A stretch of 64,000 nucleotides of DNA from Hetaerina americana (GCA_022747635.1 JAKTNV010000009.1:62614767-62678766); one strand, 5' to 3'. Counted from the stretch's first letter, positions 11,380 through 24,869 are shown. A program made the numbers and translations. The notes: a model not told the origin generated them from the sequence alone.

Positions 11380-12335
11380 ATTATCCCATCTCCTCCTTCG
11401 CCCGCTTCTTTATTTCCCGTCCGGCCCTGTTCCCTCGTCTGCTTTGTCCCGCTGCTTCCCCCTTTCACGGCCCGGTGCCTGCACCCCCCCTTTCCCACAC
11501 CCGGAACGTCGCTCCCCCGGGCTCCCCCCTTCCTTCATCCAACACACGTCCCCGTTTCGTACCACGTGACCGCCCAGAAGGCGTGCGAGCCGCATGCCCA
11601 TTCCATCTGAGAGAACAGCTGATCCCCGCATCAGATACAGACTCAAGTGTACAACTCCGGGGCGTTAGACGTAATGAAGCGGAGAGCTTCCTGAGAGGCG
11701 CACCAGAGGCGCTGATATCGCGATTACGCATTCCATACACTCCGGACGATGCCTAATCTCCCCCAAGTCCCTCCTTTCCCTACGCCCTCTGCCCTCCCAA
11801 CCCCCTCTTCCCCTATTCAAACCTTCCTCAGCCCCTCGATCCGCTCCGAGGTTCCTCTTCCCCCACCCTTCCAAATACAACGCCTTGGAGGTGGGCTCCG
11901 CGCGGCCGCGATACACGGCTTTTCCATTATGTAGCCGGGAGGTCTTTGGGAGAGGGGGAGTGGGGAGAAGGGGGGTAAAAACGAAAGCCATTGTTATGTT
12001 GCCGTCCACCCATCTTTTGTTTGCCCCTCCAAGGTGTTTCTCACCTTGCCTGTTCCTACAGAGAAGGACGGCTAAGATTTTATTTTGATTTTTCTCACCC
12101 ATAATATCTCCGCCAACTTCATCCCTCCTTCGAAGTTTCGGGTGATGATTCCTGTCTCATCCTCTCTTCTCTCTCTCCCTCTCGACATCTCCCTCTCTCT
12201 CACTCCCTCTACATCTTTGTCCCTTTGCGCCGATATTTAGCTCGTTCGCGCATTTATCAATTTTAAATTTATCTCCCTCGTTCACGCAAGTGCTTCTATA
12301 TGTGTTTTGAAGAACGGAGCCTCTCTCTCTCTTTT
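11380..12335. other. C/T-rich GC-richer island
   Basis: The plus strand is strongly pyrimidine-rich at 11380-11540, 11755-11880 and 12120-12330, interrupted by a purine block with G runs near 11940-11975. CpG is frequent in parts. Overlapping open frames on both strands up to 154 codons have biased composition and no recognisable domain. Confidence 0.5.
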
Positions 12336-12955
12336 TTCGTGTTAATAATGCCCTTTTATCTCCCCACTCCCGCTGCAGCAATCCACAATCTACGACTCGC
12401 TCGTAAGTCTTGAACATCTGCGCCGAACGATTCTTGCATTAACTTAAATGAGAATGCAGTTCGCGCTTCGAAGTACCCTTGTTTTTTTTCAATTTTATTT
12501 TTGACGCCGCCGCAGTTGATCAATTAATCAATTTAATATTCATCGCAACTGCGTGAATTTATTGCGTTTGAACATATTTCATTTTTTTCTCATCAATAAT
12601 CAGTGTGAGTTCATGTTTTTTCCATGAATGACTTTCACGCACGCATATTTGTAGTTACTCTTATGCAAAATCAGGATCATCATATTGTTGTCAGTTTATA
12701 TTTTCAGTCCTGAAATAGTACCAAAGTTTCGATTGAAATTCACTCAAATTTACTCTCACCCCGGAGTAGTTATGGGTCAGTTTATAAACATTTCGTCTCA
12801 TTCAGTTTTTTAAAAATTTCATAGCGTTCACGTATGCGGAAAAATGAATGATTATTTGACATTATTTAATGTTTATTTTAGGCATCGAGTCGTGTGTAGA
12901 AATTAAGAGAACCTTTGGCTAATTTATTTTTAGTGTCCACACCGTTAAAAAAAGC
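12335..12955. other. AT-rich stretch, nothing recognised
   Basis: No open frame, repeat or RNA-like element I can support. Confidence 0.5.
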
Positions 12956-12959
12956 TTTC

Positions 12960-13165
12960 AAAATAAATCCAGCTCTGTGATCGCGGGCACTCTTGGGGAG
13001 CCGAAGAGGTCAAAAGAAGGGAACTGGTCCGTCTTCCCTGGGTTCGTGAAATTCACTCGGCCAGCGGCCAGGTTCAACGGTTGGTAAGCTCCCCGATTAT
13101 CTATTATCTAGGCTAGATATACCCGATTCCCCCACCTACCAATTTCCGCTCCCACATGGCCACCA
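12960..13165 (+). repeat. Decayed SINE body, same family as 2.7 kb
   Basis: The segment around GGGAACTGGTCCGTCTTCCC and GTGAAATTCAC aligns in order with the GGAACTG and GTGAATTTCAC parts of the SINE at 2.88-2.93 kb. A later CCCACATGGCC block matches CCCACATAACC at the same relative place. No tRNA head is recognisable, so it is either 5'-truncated or decayed. The alignment was made by eye. Confidence 0.5.
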
Positions 13166-13950
13166 TTACTATTTCACATTTTTAAAAAATTTTTTATTCA
13201 ATAAAACGTTTAAATTGCAAAGGTAAAAAGGGTCCGAATTTTTATATAAACGGAATATTTTATGCCAACAGCCCTTTCAGGGGACCTGCTGGGTCACTTT
13301 AACCCTGAATGGGACGCGCGTCTAGTTTGTGTTGAAATCATTTTTGCAACTTTTTTCTGAATATATTCCGCATAAACAACAGCAATACATAGAAATCAAA
13401 TGTTATTCAACGTAATTTTGTCAACAACTTTTTATACGCGAAAACAAGGCAAAGGCCTTTTAATGAATTTAGTTATGGAAGAAAAATTTTATATTCAGAG
13501 TGATATCAATACTACGACATTTTTCTCTCCATTGACATGAATTCTTCAGAATTTCCAGCCTTAAGTCATTATTTAACGAATACCATTCACTTGAACAGAT
13601 TTATTTCATCATTTTGTCATAGCGCATATTTGTTTTAAAAGCAGATTTCGAAAGAGACTTCTATCGTAAAGTAGTATTTAGAATGACTATCGAGTAAAAG
13701 AAGACAATTTGTTCGACTTTCGTTGTTCTCACTTTCTTTGTCCTCGGGAAAAGAGATGGTTCCCTCGGTTAATAGCATTTCTATTTCGACTATTAACTCA
13801 AGGCATTAAATCCGTATCCCTGATCGAATTTTAACTGAAGTTACTCTTAAGGCTGCCGACGAGGACAATAAAAATTTGGTGTATCTTCTATCTGGTAGTC
13901 ACGGATGCGCAAAGATGCGCAATTTACGCAAAGAAATCATTGAAAAAAAA
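13166..13950. other. AT-rich stretch, nothing recognised
   Basis: No coding or repeat feature is visible apart from the poly-A run near 13943-13950, which serves as the terminator of the tRNA on the other strand. Confidence 0.5.
13943..13950 (-). terminator. RNA polymerase III terminator
   Basis: Eight consecutive T residues on the minus strand directly follow the last base of the tRNA. This is the standard RNA polymerase III stop signal and supports an expressed tRNA locus. Confidence 0.8.
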
Positions 13951-14022
13951 TAGCAGAGCGTGGTTTCGATCCACGGACCTCTGGGTTATGGGCCCAGCAC
14001 GCTTCCACTGCGCCCCTCTGCT
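13951..14022 (-). tRNA. Initiator tRNA-Met (CAT)
   Basis: Read on the minus strand, this 72-nt sequence folds as a complete cloverleaf. The acceptor stem AGCAGAG pairs perfectly with CTCTGCT, and the T-stem CGTGG pairs with CCACG around the loop ATCGAAA. The anticodon loop holds CAT between stem strands CTGGG and CCCAG. Initiator hallmarks are present: A1-T72 closing the acceptor, three G-C pairs at the base of the anticodon stem, and A54 in place of T54 in the T-loop (GGATCGAAACC). CCA is not encoded, as expected in a nuclear gene. The oddity is G at position 8, where T is nearly universal because it pairs with A14. That could mark a pseudogene or a tolerated variant. Confidence 0.85.
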
Positions 14023-17000
14023 TGCTAATTAATATTTGAAAGTATCTTATATTTTGTTAGCAACAGTGATATTGGCAATTACTTCCATTTTTGAATTTAC
14101 GTATTAGTTTCCGCCGACTTAATTCTAGACTAGGATTACCTATGGATTATGGATGCGTAAACTTCACCTTTTCACCTATGTCCATTTTCAAAAATTCCAA
14201 AACCAAAAATCTTCCGGCAGTAAGCTCATCTCCATTTTCCTTCATTTGAGTGCAAAAACGAATTCAACCTGATGGAAGATTATTAATTTCACGCACTATT
14301 TTGAGGATTTTTGGTGCCGGAGGTATTAATAAAATAAGTATATTATATTGAAATACACCAGGATTTTTGTGTAAGAAAATACATTCATTTCTCTTCTGGG
14401 CTTGATGCATGGATAATATAATATAAAACAAAAGTAAACGCCACTTTTGAAATTGGTTTTACGCATACATATATGTTATACGATGATATAAAATTAAAAA
14501 ATATCAAATCCACAATATTTACGAGCGCAAATCATAGACGCGACTTTAAAGCTAATTTGGCAACGGAAGAAATAATATTCAATGAAATTTCTTGCAATTG
14601 AAAATTCAGTGGGTCAAAGATATGCAAAATAAAAGGATCATAATTGTGTGGGAGTATAACATAGTCATCAAGACATAAATTAGTTTCAAGTTCAGTGGGC
14701 TGCTAACCGATACACATAAAAGATTGACGGTAACCTCAGAGGAAGCCCCACAGCTAACACCTTTCATCAAAGAAATATTGCCTTCGTTTATACATGGCCT
14801 CGCCTCAAAACCGTAGAGCGATCCATTCAACATTGCGGACATTAATTTCGACGAATCTTCAAATCTCAGTCGTGGCGCCGACGTAACATATATATGCATA
14901 CACGCGCGCACACGGGCGGAGTCCTTCCCTCAAGGACCCAAGCAAACATTAATCATGGTCACAATGGAAACGTCCCGTGTTCATTCACCGGCCTCTCTGG
15001 GTTCCAATTCATCGCGAGGTGGGAGAATCTTTTCGGAAACCGGCGCTCCACCTGGCGGTCGAACGCTCAACCTTCCCCTATCCGGGGAAGAGTGTTTACT
15101 AATGAAAACGGATGTCCCAAGTGAATGGAAATTCTGTGAAACTGTGACTCAATACGAAGTTTTAATATTCGATGACGTGAATTTTTCAACACGTCACGGA
15201 ACCCCACGAAACATACTTTATATACATATATTTCTGGTTGTCATAGAGAGTTCGACCTGGATGGTGAAATCAACCGAAAATTCTCTCTTTTCTTGTTTGA
15301 AAACATGGATACTTAATTCTCGATCCCTTGGAAATAAGAACTTTTGAAACCTTCATCATTAGGCAAGGCGTCCAGTTGATTCGAAGTGCATTACTAAGAA
15401 GGCACGAGAATAAATCATTTTCATTTTGGGACAACTCTACATGGCTTTCAGTACCTTTACCTTTCAGTAAGCTGGGTGAGTGCCTTTCAAGCACTGTGTA
15501 CCACTAAGTGGTCGAATTCCTGAACCCGTCCATAAATGGGCGGAGTTTTCTATAGTGCATGCGTCGTATAACTAAGCAAACTTTTCGACGCTGTAAAATG
15601 TATGAGATGTCAGTTAACTATTTTACTTTCAACCCAAAAATAAAAAAAACTAAAGTATCCCAACTATTGCATTTGAGATCCTCATTAGTCCATAGCTTGG
15701 ATTTTAGTTTAATAAAATGTTCAATGATAGGAAAGGAGACATTTTTTGTGGAGGTAAATCTTGTTACCAAACATTTGGAGGAGATATAACTCTCTGCTAC
15801 CAGCGGGAGTGTTCCGGACTCATTTCCGAGTGATCCCTCTGTACATCCACCATGCCTCAAGGCAGGGACATGAGGGTTTCCAGGGAGAGAAGACGTAAGA
15901 GGATTCGCATGTTATAACGACAGCTCCGTCTCCTTCAGACATGAATGAATTTTACACCTCTACGATATCTAGCATATGAAGTCAGTTCACCATCGCCTGC
16001 CATTTACATCTCGTTTTTATATTATAGATTTTAGTTTTATTTTTGATTAAATTTAAACAATCTAGCGTTTACAATTTTCAATATTTACATAAAAATAGGA
16101 TATGCCAATGATTTAATCTTGTTGATTAATATATTATGAACTAACTAGCTAAAAAAACTAGGTCAAACGGCCTTGAAACATATTACCGAAGGTACATGAC
16201 GGAGCTATGGCAATGAGCAACTATTCACGAAGGACGATGGCATATCAACCTCCCCATATACTAGTATTCGGCCAAAAGCTGACTTTATACATAAACATTT
16301 ATGAGCCAAATATTGGATATTTTTTTGAATATCGGGGAAAACATAACTTATGCGTGGGTTTTGTAAAATTTATAGAAGTCAAAACCAATTCCTACTCACG
16401 AATACTTCTTTTGATGACTCTCTTGTATACAGCTGTCTTTCAAAATGGACTAAAAAGAACAATAAAATATTAATTACTAAAATATTAATACACAATGGAA
16501 TGGTTTGTAAGATATAATTTTCACGTTTGAGAACGTTTCAATGAAACGGGCAGGGAAAATGACAATTTTATTTTACCAAGAAGGAACTTTATAAGTGGAG
16601 AAGTCTAGAGAGACTGCACCTCTATTACACGTATACTAAGGCATAACTGCTCAGGGAGAAACCTCATTTCTACACGAACCTCTAACTTCGGGAAGTCTTT
16701 ATGTGAGTTCATTTTGCACTTTTTATTCTGGTTACGTTCTTCGCTCTGCAGAATTGAGCCTGCTCAACAGAATTCAACTTGGTAACAAGCTCAGCCGAGA
16801 AGCGAAAATGCACTCCTCGGTATGCAACTTCGCTTGGGGAGATATTAATTAGCCTGTAGCCATTTGATTGTCTAAAAGGCATTGCTTGGTAAATTCCCTC
16901 ATTTCTGCATCTTGTGACGACAAACGTTAGTGAGTGAAGGGGAACGGATGATATGAAGGATTTATTCTTTCCCTCTTCACACAATGAAAGGCTTCACTTG

Positions 17001-19990
17001 AAACGGTATTGACTAATATGCTGCGAGTGTAGGGAAGTCATTCGACTTCGAAGCCCCTTGTCATTGCCTGAACCGGTGCCAGGCTCCCCGTAAACATGCG
17101 AAAAGAGCTCGGCATGGCCAAAGGGGGCAGACGTCTTCAAGTTTTGACTGCTGAGTTACCAACTTTGAGACGGACTCCTTGCATCACTTCCTTCCTAATG
17201 CCTCACCTGAGGAAGTATACCTCCGCTATTCAAAAGATAGCAAACAAAGTCTTGACGCTGCTGAGTGGTATCATTTTATCTTTAAGATTTGCCTACTTTC
17301 TCTGACTTCAGGGCATGACCTTTTGAATGTTGTCTCAGATTCCGAGCCGGACGTATTGTCTTTATGAGCTCATTGCTTAAAAAAAAATTCTGCAGTGGGT
17401 GAAATTCCTGTTTTGAATTACTCCCCCTTCGTATTACGTTCTCAGGATGGATGCAATTATGGATGCAAACTAAACTTGACAGAAAGACATTGTATGAGCT
17501 AGGTGTAAACATGGCTGCATAGCAGAAAGCAGGAAAATACGAGGGAGAACTTTTATCCACTTATTTTTTGAAAGGATGGTGCTATGACACACAGATTAAA
17601 CATTAAATCTCTTATAAAATTGGCAATTCTCACACACCCTGCTGTAATGATCTTACTCCTGGAAAGCGCGGCACATTTTCCCATTTTCTGATATATAAAA
17701 CGAGATTTGAGTTAGGCGGACGAAACGACAAATAATAAACAAATGCCCAATTTTTATATTAGTACAATATGAATTTCAATGTATGTATGAAAATGAGATT
17801 GAAAGGATGAGTTTGATGAATGTCCTACGTTACGTTTATTTTAGACTCTCACTACTGCCTGCATATGTTATTCCAAAAAAAATATGCTTTAACACTCAGT
17901 AAATAATAACTGTTTTCTTTCAGGAAATTAAACCGTAAGGAAATTGAATCTCTCTCAATATATTCTTTATTAAAAATGGAAGGCTCGGTGAAAAAAAGAA
18001 AATAGTTGTGAGAATGGAAGGGTTTTCGTTAAATACGGTACAAATAAGGTGCTAGTATCATAGTCAACTTCATTTAAAAGTTCAATCCTGGCTAAAAATC
18101 GTGTTCAACCAATCCATTAATGTCAGATGCATTTTGATGTGGCTTACAATAATTAATGCAAGCATAATAAGGATTTAAGTGCTGAGGAACGTTGCATTTT
18201 AGTATCCTTCTATTCGTGCAATGCAATGTTTATACAAAATAGGTTCCTTTCCTTGGGATTTTTTTTCAATTCAGAAATGAAATAACACCAACTACTCCTT
18301 GCCGTTAATGATTGAGCTTTATCAATGTAAGGATAAATAAAATGAAAAGAATCCAGCTCCTTGAATACTTCATTCGAATATTTCCGCAAATATTTGTCTT
18401 TTGAAACCAAGTTTCATTGATGTAGCTTCAAGGTTAGATAAAAATAGTTTTTCTCACCTTTATATTGATCACAATTAATTCCAAGAGCTGACCGATGTGG
18501 CCCGTTATGCTTTCGTCTTAGTCTATAAGGGGTTTGAAAAAAGCGGAGGGATTTCTATTCCCAAACGCATAAAACTACGCAAAATGTCAGAATTTTATCG
18601 AATTATAACTATGATAATGATTATTTGCAGACATAAATAATATATAGCCACGCATAATAAAAAGTCGGGAGTAAAATTTCATGACATGAAGTATGATCAG
18701 TTTTATTTTGAAATCCAATTGTCTAATACTAATAAAGTATTTCAGTATTACGAAGGTAAGTTATGATTTAACATCTGACAGTATTAAAATAAAGGGATCT
18801 AATGCAATAGTACATTTCCCATAAATTATTTTGGAGACTTAAGTTTTGCTAAATATTCTTTTGGTAAAAAACCAATTCACACCTGAGTTGCCTCATGGAC
18901 CATTCCAGGTCGTGGCTTGTCAATTCCACGCAAAGTATTCTGAGAAACTTACGGCTCTATAAATTGAGCACCCCAAAGGGTTTCATCAATTTAAAAAATG
19001 CTAAATCTCATTTTTAATAGTAAACAGACCTTATCTTAGTCATTCATTTATCCCAGCATTTACTTCACCTTTTAATGGTTCCATTCAAATCGGTTGACGC
19101 TCTCAAATGAAACCATTCATTTCGCTATAAGTCGCCTTGCGGGATCTAAAAGCTGGTGCATGACAAGGTTGAGAGAGCTGTTTTGCTGCCACCTTCCGTC
19201 CGCCGAAAGATCCCTAACTACATGCCTGCCTGGATCCGTGAGGCAAGGGGCGACACCATAGCAGGCAAGAAAAGGTGGGCTTGAGAAGGGAACGGGTTTA
19301 AATACAAAGGAAAGAGAAGCTGTAAAGGGGCTACGCTGGAGGTTGAAGAAAAGGATGTGAGGTTATATGTGGTCAGTACTACTATACTCTGAAAATTTTA
19401 TCGTAACGTGTCGTTGTTTCAAATCGTAAGCGTGCTAAAATCATTGGATTCATAAATTTTGTGTTTATCTACAAAAATAAATATCAAAAAATTAAAAATA
19501 AATTTCGTATACATTCTCTTGTTTTACACCGAATATGTGTCGTTCTAAATAAATCGTTGAATTCTTAAATTTTCATCGAATATATCAAGGAAAATGTCTA
19601 CCTAAGATCCAAACTTACGCTAATTACCACATTAATTAAGTTAAACAAAAAAAATAAGATAGTGTATAAAACTTTATTTAATTAAAATGGAATTTTATGC
19701 ACCTAACTATCTTAGAACACACATTTCCTGAAGCAAAATGGAAAATATAATAATAATTTATTACCTGGTATATTTGAACCCTTGTTAGTCAGTATAAATT
19801 GGGAGATGGCCAACACCAGCGCAAATTTATTTAAGAATATTTTCGAGGGTATTTGAATATGGAAGTGAACTGAGATATAAATCGCTAATTCAAACCATTA
19901 GTTAATATACCAAGTACAACATGTGTTCAAATATTAATATTTTCCAGATAAAATTCATTTAAATGATCAAGAAAGAGAAAAAAAATAACC
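14023..19990. other. Long stretch without recognisable genes
   Basis: About 6 kb of mostly AT-rich sequence. The open frames (largest about 130 codons at 14955-15347) overlap others, lack motifs and are not supported. GC content rises near 14890-15120 and 19150-19300, without identifiable elements. Confidence 0.4.
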
Positions 19991-20006
19991 TACTATAACA
20001 TAGCGA

Positions 20007-20954
20007 TTAAGAGGTGTAAGACAGGGTTGTCCATTGTAACCATTTCTGTTCAACCTGTATGCAGAGGAAATGATCAAAGAGGCATGGGAAGAACTGGAGG
20101 TAGGAATGAAAGTGGGCGGGGAATTCGTAAAATCAGCTAGGTTTGCTGATGACCAAGCTTTAGTTTGTCAGTCAGCCAAGGGGTTACAAGCATTTCTTAG
20201 TGCATTGGAAATTCAATTCGACCGGAATGGGATGAGAATCAATATTAATAAAACAAAGGTTAAGCGATTTTCTAGAAAGAAAAAGGCTAAGCTAAACATT
20301 AAAATAGGAGGGCAAAAACTAGAGCAGGTAGAACAGTTTACGTATCTCGGTAGTGTTTTGGACCAACACGGTCAAAGCAGTAGGGACGTAAGGAGAAGAA
20401 TTGCGCTAGGCAAAGAGGCTTTCACAAGGAGGAGGGAGTTGATGACGGGGACTTTGAGTAAGGATGTTAAGAAAAGACTCGTAAAAACTTTAATTTGGAG
20501 CGTAGCTATGTACGGCGCGGAAACGTGGTGATTGAAGCAGGAGGATAGACGTAGACTGGAGGCTTTTGAAATGTGGGTGTGGAGAAGAATGGAGAAGGTA
20601 AAATGGACAGAGAAGAAAACAAACGAGGAAGTACTTGGTATGGTTGGCGAAGAGAGGGGTTTGTTGGGAGAAATCCTATGGAGGCAGGAAAAGCGGCTGA
20701 CGGGGGTATTGACCGGCAGCGGGATGTTGAAGACTGTAATTGAGGGGAGAGTGTTAGGCAAACGAGGAAAGGGAAGGAACAGGATAGGGATGTTGGACGG
20801 GATGAAGGGAGGAAGAAAGTACTCAGAGCTGAAGAGGGACCTGATGTAGAGTAGGATGTTGTGTTTTGCTAGGGGCCACAAATTATTTAATTAGTAATTA
20901 CGTCCATCCAAAAACCTACCTTAACCGGTAGATTACCTAATAAATAAATAAACA
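20007..20954 (+). mobile_element. 5'-truncated non-LTR element, copy 2
   Basis: It begins abruptly at the RGVRQGC motif of the reverse transcriptase and continues to the 3' end of the element. The 3' non-coding segment ends in TTAACCGGTAGATTACC followed by a TAAA-type tail (20938-20954). Similarity to the 45-48 kb copy is high throughout. Truncation at the 5' end is the usual result of incomplete target-primed reverse transcription. No convincing target duplication was found. Confidence 0.9.
20070..20849 (+). pseudogene. Reverse transcriptase C-terminal half, one stop
   Basis: The frame starts in the MIKEAWEELE region and carries the catalytic motif RFADDQALVC, then NINKTKV, TYLGSVLD and YGAETW. 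A single TGA at 20529-20531 replaces the serine codon in the YGAETWSLKQED context of the paralogue. The same frame then runs on through RRRLEAFEMWVWRRMEKVKW to a natural stop at 20849, at nearly the same place as in the 991-codon copy. With no 5' half and one nonsense codon it cannot make an active enzyme. The few differences suggest a fairly recent insertion. Confidence 0.9.
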
Positions 20955-21970
20955 AAACGATACACAATCTGCACTTGACTTTTCAAATAACTAATCCCAA
21001 ATCATTTATTATAAACATTATCGAAATGAAAAGAAATTTCTATTCAATTCCTGATCTGAAACAAATGCACGCAGGTGACAAGAAATAATGGGGTCATTCA
21101 CTCAAATTCGACGCTTCAATTTAATTTAATAGTAATAAGTATTTGCTCGCAAGATCTGATAAAAAAAAACAAATTCGTAAAATATGACTTTTGATATGAA
21201 AGTAAAAGCTTCTAAGTAGCTACTATTCACTCAAGAATGAGTATTACATGAAATAGAATTTTCGTGAATGACATCTGTGACTTAGACAAGAGAAAGTACA
21301 CAGAAAAAGGAACCAACTCGTTTTTTGGGCGAGGCAGCCGCAGGGCCGAGGAGATTAGACGAAAAACGCTTATGACGTAATAAGCATCAACTAGGCTGTT
21401 TTACTAAGCACTAAGGTGATTAGTTGCTTGTGAATTGTGAAATGAGAACCATATAAGTGACTGTTTGGTAAGGAGAGAAATATTAGTCTTCATTTGTGAA
21501 ACAATGAAAAAAGTCATTGAAATAATAATGATAAAGGCTCAAGTTTTTAAGACGGCTGAGTTGTGTAGAAAGTGTGGGTGACGTGAAATAATTTTCAACT
21601 CATCCATTCTCGATGATAAGGACATCATATTTTTGTTTTTATCAAAAGGCTTTTATTGAACTTTCATAATATAGCGAATTGAGTATTTTGTCGAACCATT
21701 GTACAGGGCAGAGTTCGGTTTATTTTTTGACTTGCCTTTGTGTACTGAATATTACATATGTATAGGAATTCCAACACACGGACAGCCATTGCCGCGGTCT
21801 TCAACGATTTTTCAGAATATTTACGTCACCAGGTCAGCACCCTACTTGTGACGCTTTCCAGTAGGGACGAGATAAACCACGAAAATCCGAGAACGGCGTG
21901 TTTGCAAAGACTCCAATTAATCGCCGGCTGTACATGCGTTGCTGTCCGTGGAAGTCACCGCCTGGCGGTT
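20955..21970. other. AT-rich stretch, nothing recognised
   Basis: No feature I can support. Confidence 0.5.
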
Positions 21971-21974
21971 GGCA

Positions 21975-22640
21975 ACATCGAGAGGAGAGGCGGAAGGGGG
22001 GGAGGGGCGGGAGGAGATACGGGTGGAGCGTGGTAGGGAAAGCAGTTTTTTTCCCCCCCTTCCTCCCTCTCAGGGTGCCGGCCGAGCTTGAGGGAAAAGA
22101 TTTGCAAGGGTGTGGGAGGGAAGGAGAACGAGAGACGGCTTCAAAGGGAAGCTCCACACCGTCTCGCAGACCCGGCTCCTCTCTTGAGATATATAAGGCA
22201 GGCGGGAGCAAAGAAAAATAAGGCTCCACCCCCCTCACCCCCACCCCAGGGCACTCTGCCTCCCCAAGCCCTCCCTCCACCCCTCTTTGCTATACCGCGG
22301 AGAAAATTGAGTCTCCCGGTCTCGAGGTAGGTGGGATTGGGGGAGGAGTCATGGACGGGGTACGAGGCAGGGGGGAGTGCGGATATGGGTAGGAGAGCTC
22401 GAAGAGACAGGGTGCAGGGGGTAGAAATCAAGGGTGATAAAGAAGGAGGGGAGGAGGAAGAGATCCTGCACACCCTACACCAACATAAGAATATATTCCT
22501 TTATCACTCCTCCCTCGGCCTACCCGCTTCCCTTGCAGCCATTTCCCATCGTCAAGAGGAGAGGAGGAGGGGGCGGGATGCAGCCAGGGTCGAGGGGATG
22601 TGAGGGAGGGTAAGCGAGACGGGCTAGAATGGACGAATTG
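21975..22640. other. Purine/pyrimidine block island
   Basis: The plus strand alternates between G+A-rich blocks (21975-22035, 22085-22215, 22325-22470, 22550-22620) and C+T-rich blocks (22045-22080, 22220-22300). G runs are frequent. Overlapping frames on both strands are composition artefacts. Confidence 0.55.
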
Positions 22641-23620
22641 CATTTTCCAAACGAAATTGGGAGCGTCTGAGACTTTGTTGCTGTCCACTTTGAAATCTAT
22701 ACTTTTTTTTAGGTGCAAAGAAGTATTTTTCATTTGGAAATGAATTTTAAAATTCACGCAACCACCTGGTTGAATTCACCGAAAGTGATGCGATTGTTAA
22801 GTCATATTAGTAAATTACTCCTCCAAATAAACGTATCTCTCTGGGGATATATGCTAAAAATATTATCAAAGAGAAATCTTAGTAACAAGATTGGTGAACG
22901 TAATGGAACAGAATTACTGAACAAATGGTTGAAAAAAAAAGGAGCAAAGTGTAAAATCATGCTGAAATGTGTTTTCGCTAAATAACAAATCGTAAATACC
23001 AACAAAGTTTGAAGAAATAAAGATAGAAATACGATAACACATTTTAAACATTAAGACAACGGTGACCCCAAAGTAGGAACCTATTGGTTTCATTGAGAGC
23101 GTCAAAATAAGCAAATATTATTTACATTACTCAGTTTTAGGGACGAGAGAACGAGTTACTCGTTAGACGTCTTAGATGTGAACAATTAATACAGCGTGAC
23201 TGGAAGTACAACAAATAATCGTTTAAACTACGCAACACATTTATAGCTTCACAAGTCTTAAAATTGTTACTCGTCTACATTACTTGCTTAAGAACATTAT
23301 TATATGAATATATTTTATTTGGGATCGAATTTATAGGATAGGCATTTCTTCTAAATCATTACTTTTTGAAATCGATGCCCTATTTTGATCGCGGAAGCTG
23401 TAGGATGGAGGATGACTCAATCCAAGGACCAAATAATGGTTAGTGGCGATTATTTTCGAGAACCAATCCCTCCTATTCCATTTAAAACGCAGTGAGTAAT
23501 CATTAAGTATGATGACAGATCAATCACTTTTTTATAGAAGAAGTATTGCTAAGTTGACATAATTAGATTAGCAGACGTGTGGTGGCAATAAAGATTTTAA
23601 GATGATACTATATAACGTTC
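22640..23620. other. AT-rich stretch, nothing recognised
   Basis: No feature I can support. Confidence 0.5.
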
Positions 23621-23627
23621 GTATTGC

Positions 23628-23697
23628 CGTCTCCGGTGGAGTCGGGGTAATGTCCTCGCCTGCCAACCCAGATGTCGCGGGTTCGATTTCCACCTAG
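23628..23697 (+). repeat. tRNA-Gly-like pseudogene or SINE head
   Basis: The segment contains CTCGCCTGCC, the usual anticodon-arm sequence of tRNA-Gly(GCC), and a correct B box GGGTTCGATTTCC downstream. The 5' A-box region (GGAGTCGGGGTAATG) is degenerate and the acceptor ends do not pair, so it is not an intact tRNA. It could be a tRNA pseudogene or the head of a third SINE family; no body with known relatives in this window follows. Confidence 0.5.
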
Positions 23698-23699
23698 AT

Positions 23700-24240
23700 A
23701 GATTTTTAATTATATACGGCTTGAATGTTTGTAATTGTTTCTATTGTTATATCATTATTAAAACCCGATTCAAATGCCAAAGTGCTGTTTTAGGATCATA
23801 GTGATATAAATAAATTGCCCATTAATATCCATAAACAAATCAGAACTCAATCGGAAGTGGGTCTTGAACACACGGCCGATAGGTGCTGCAAAATATGCGC
23901 TGATTTCCGAAGTGGCATGCTCTAACATTAATTCTCACCCTCAAGGAAAAAGAAATTACCTTTGATTCGGAAACAATGGTTAGGTCATGATGGTTTTTAT
24001 TTAGTGCTAGGTAGTATTTTCATAAACTGAAACAGATTTGATTCATAATTAAATAAACGGAAAAGAATAATGACCTATGGCAGAATTTAAAAAAAATGGA
24101 ATGTCTTTATATCAGCGCTTAGAGTACTTATCAGGCTTTTTTGGTTTGGCTTACTCGGGAATGGAACGGCTTGAAATGTGTGCAAATGTAAATTTAAATA
24201 AATAGAAAAAAATCTTCATATATAATTGAACACGGGTTAT
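23700..24240. other. AT-rich stretch, nothing recognised
   Basis: No feature I can support. Confidence 0.5.
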
Positions 24241-24259
24241 AAGAGCGGAGTTGGAAGCA

Positions 24260-24860
24260 TAAATAAGAGGGAGAGAGCAAGGATGGAATCTCAGGAATGG
24301 GAAAGGTCTCTAAACCAATCGAGAACTCCTTTCCCTATTTCCTACTTGTCTACAGTGGCGGAAGCCCTGTCTGTTACTTCTCCGCTCTGATGTGTAAGCA
24401 AGAGGGGATGTGGCTGACGGCTAGAGTAAGGAAGAGCCCACGGGGGAGGGGGGGTGGGGGGGTGGGGTGGAGATAAGGAGAGGGTCGTTGCGAGGGCGTG
24501 GGGCAGTGGAGAGTGTGTGCAAGGGGGATAAACAAGGGGCAAGGGAAAGAAATTCGGCGAACAAGATTTCGGAGATTTCTTCCCTTATCTACGCCATTTC
24601 ATCTCCCTCCTTTCCGCTTTTACCCCGTTTTCTCCCTTCTCCTCGTCCCTTTTTCTTCATTTCCTTTACCTAATCGCTCTTCCTTCGATCGCGTCGTTTC
24701 CTCTCCTCGCTCTAGAAATGTTACCCTGAGAATTCTCTTAAACGTTCCGACCACTCCTTCCGGAGATACTCTGCCCCCCAACTCCGCTCTCTCTCTCTCT
24801 CTCCCCCAAGTTAAAGATCTACACGCTAAGAGGACTGGGTGGAATTCGGTTCTGGAGTTC
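24260..24860. other. Island switching from purine to pyrimidine
   Basis: The plus strand is G+A-rich to about 24550, with G runs near 24440-24470, and becomes C+T-rich at 24580-24810, ending with a (CT)n run. The switch resembles those at 27.4-28.2 kb and 56-57 kb. No coding domain is visible. Confidence 0.5.
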
Positions 24861-24869
24861 TATTTCTCT

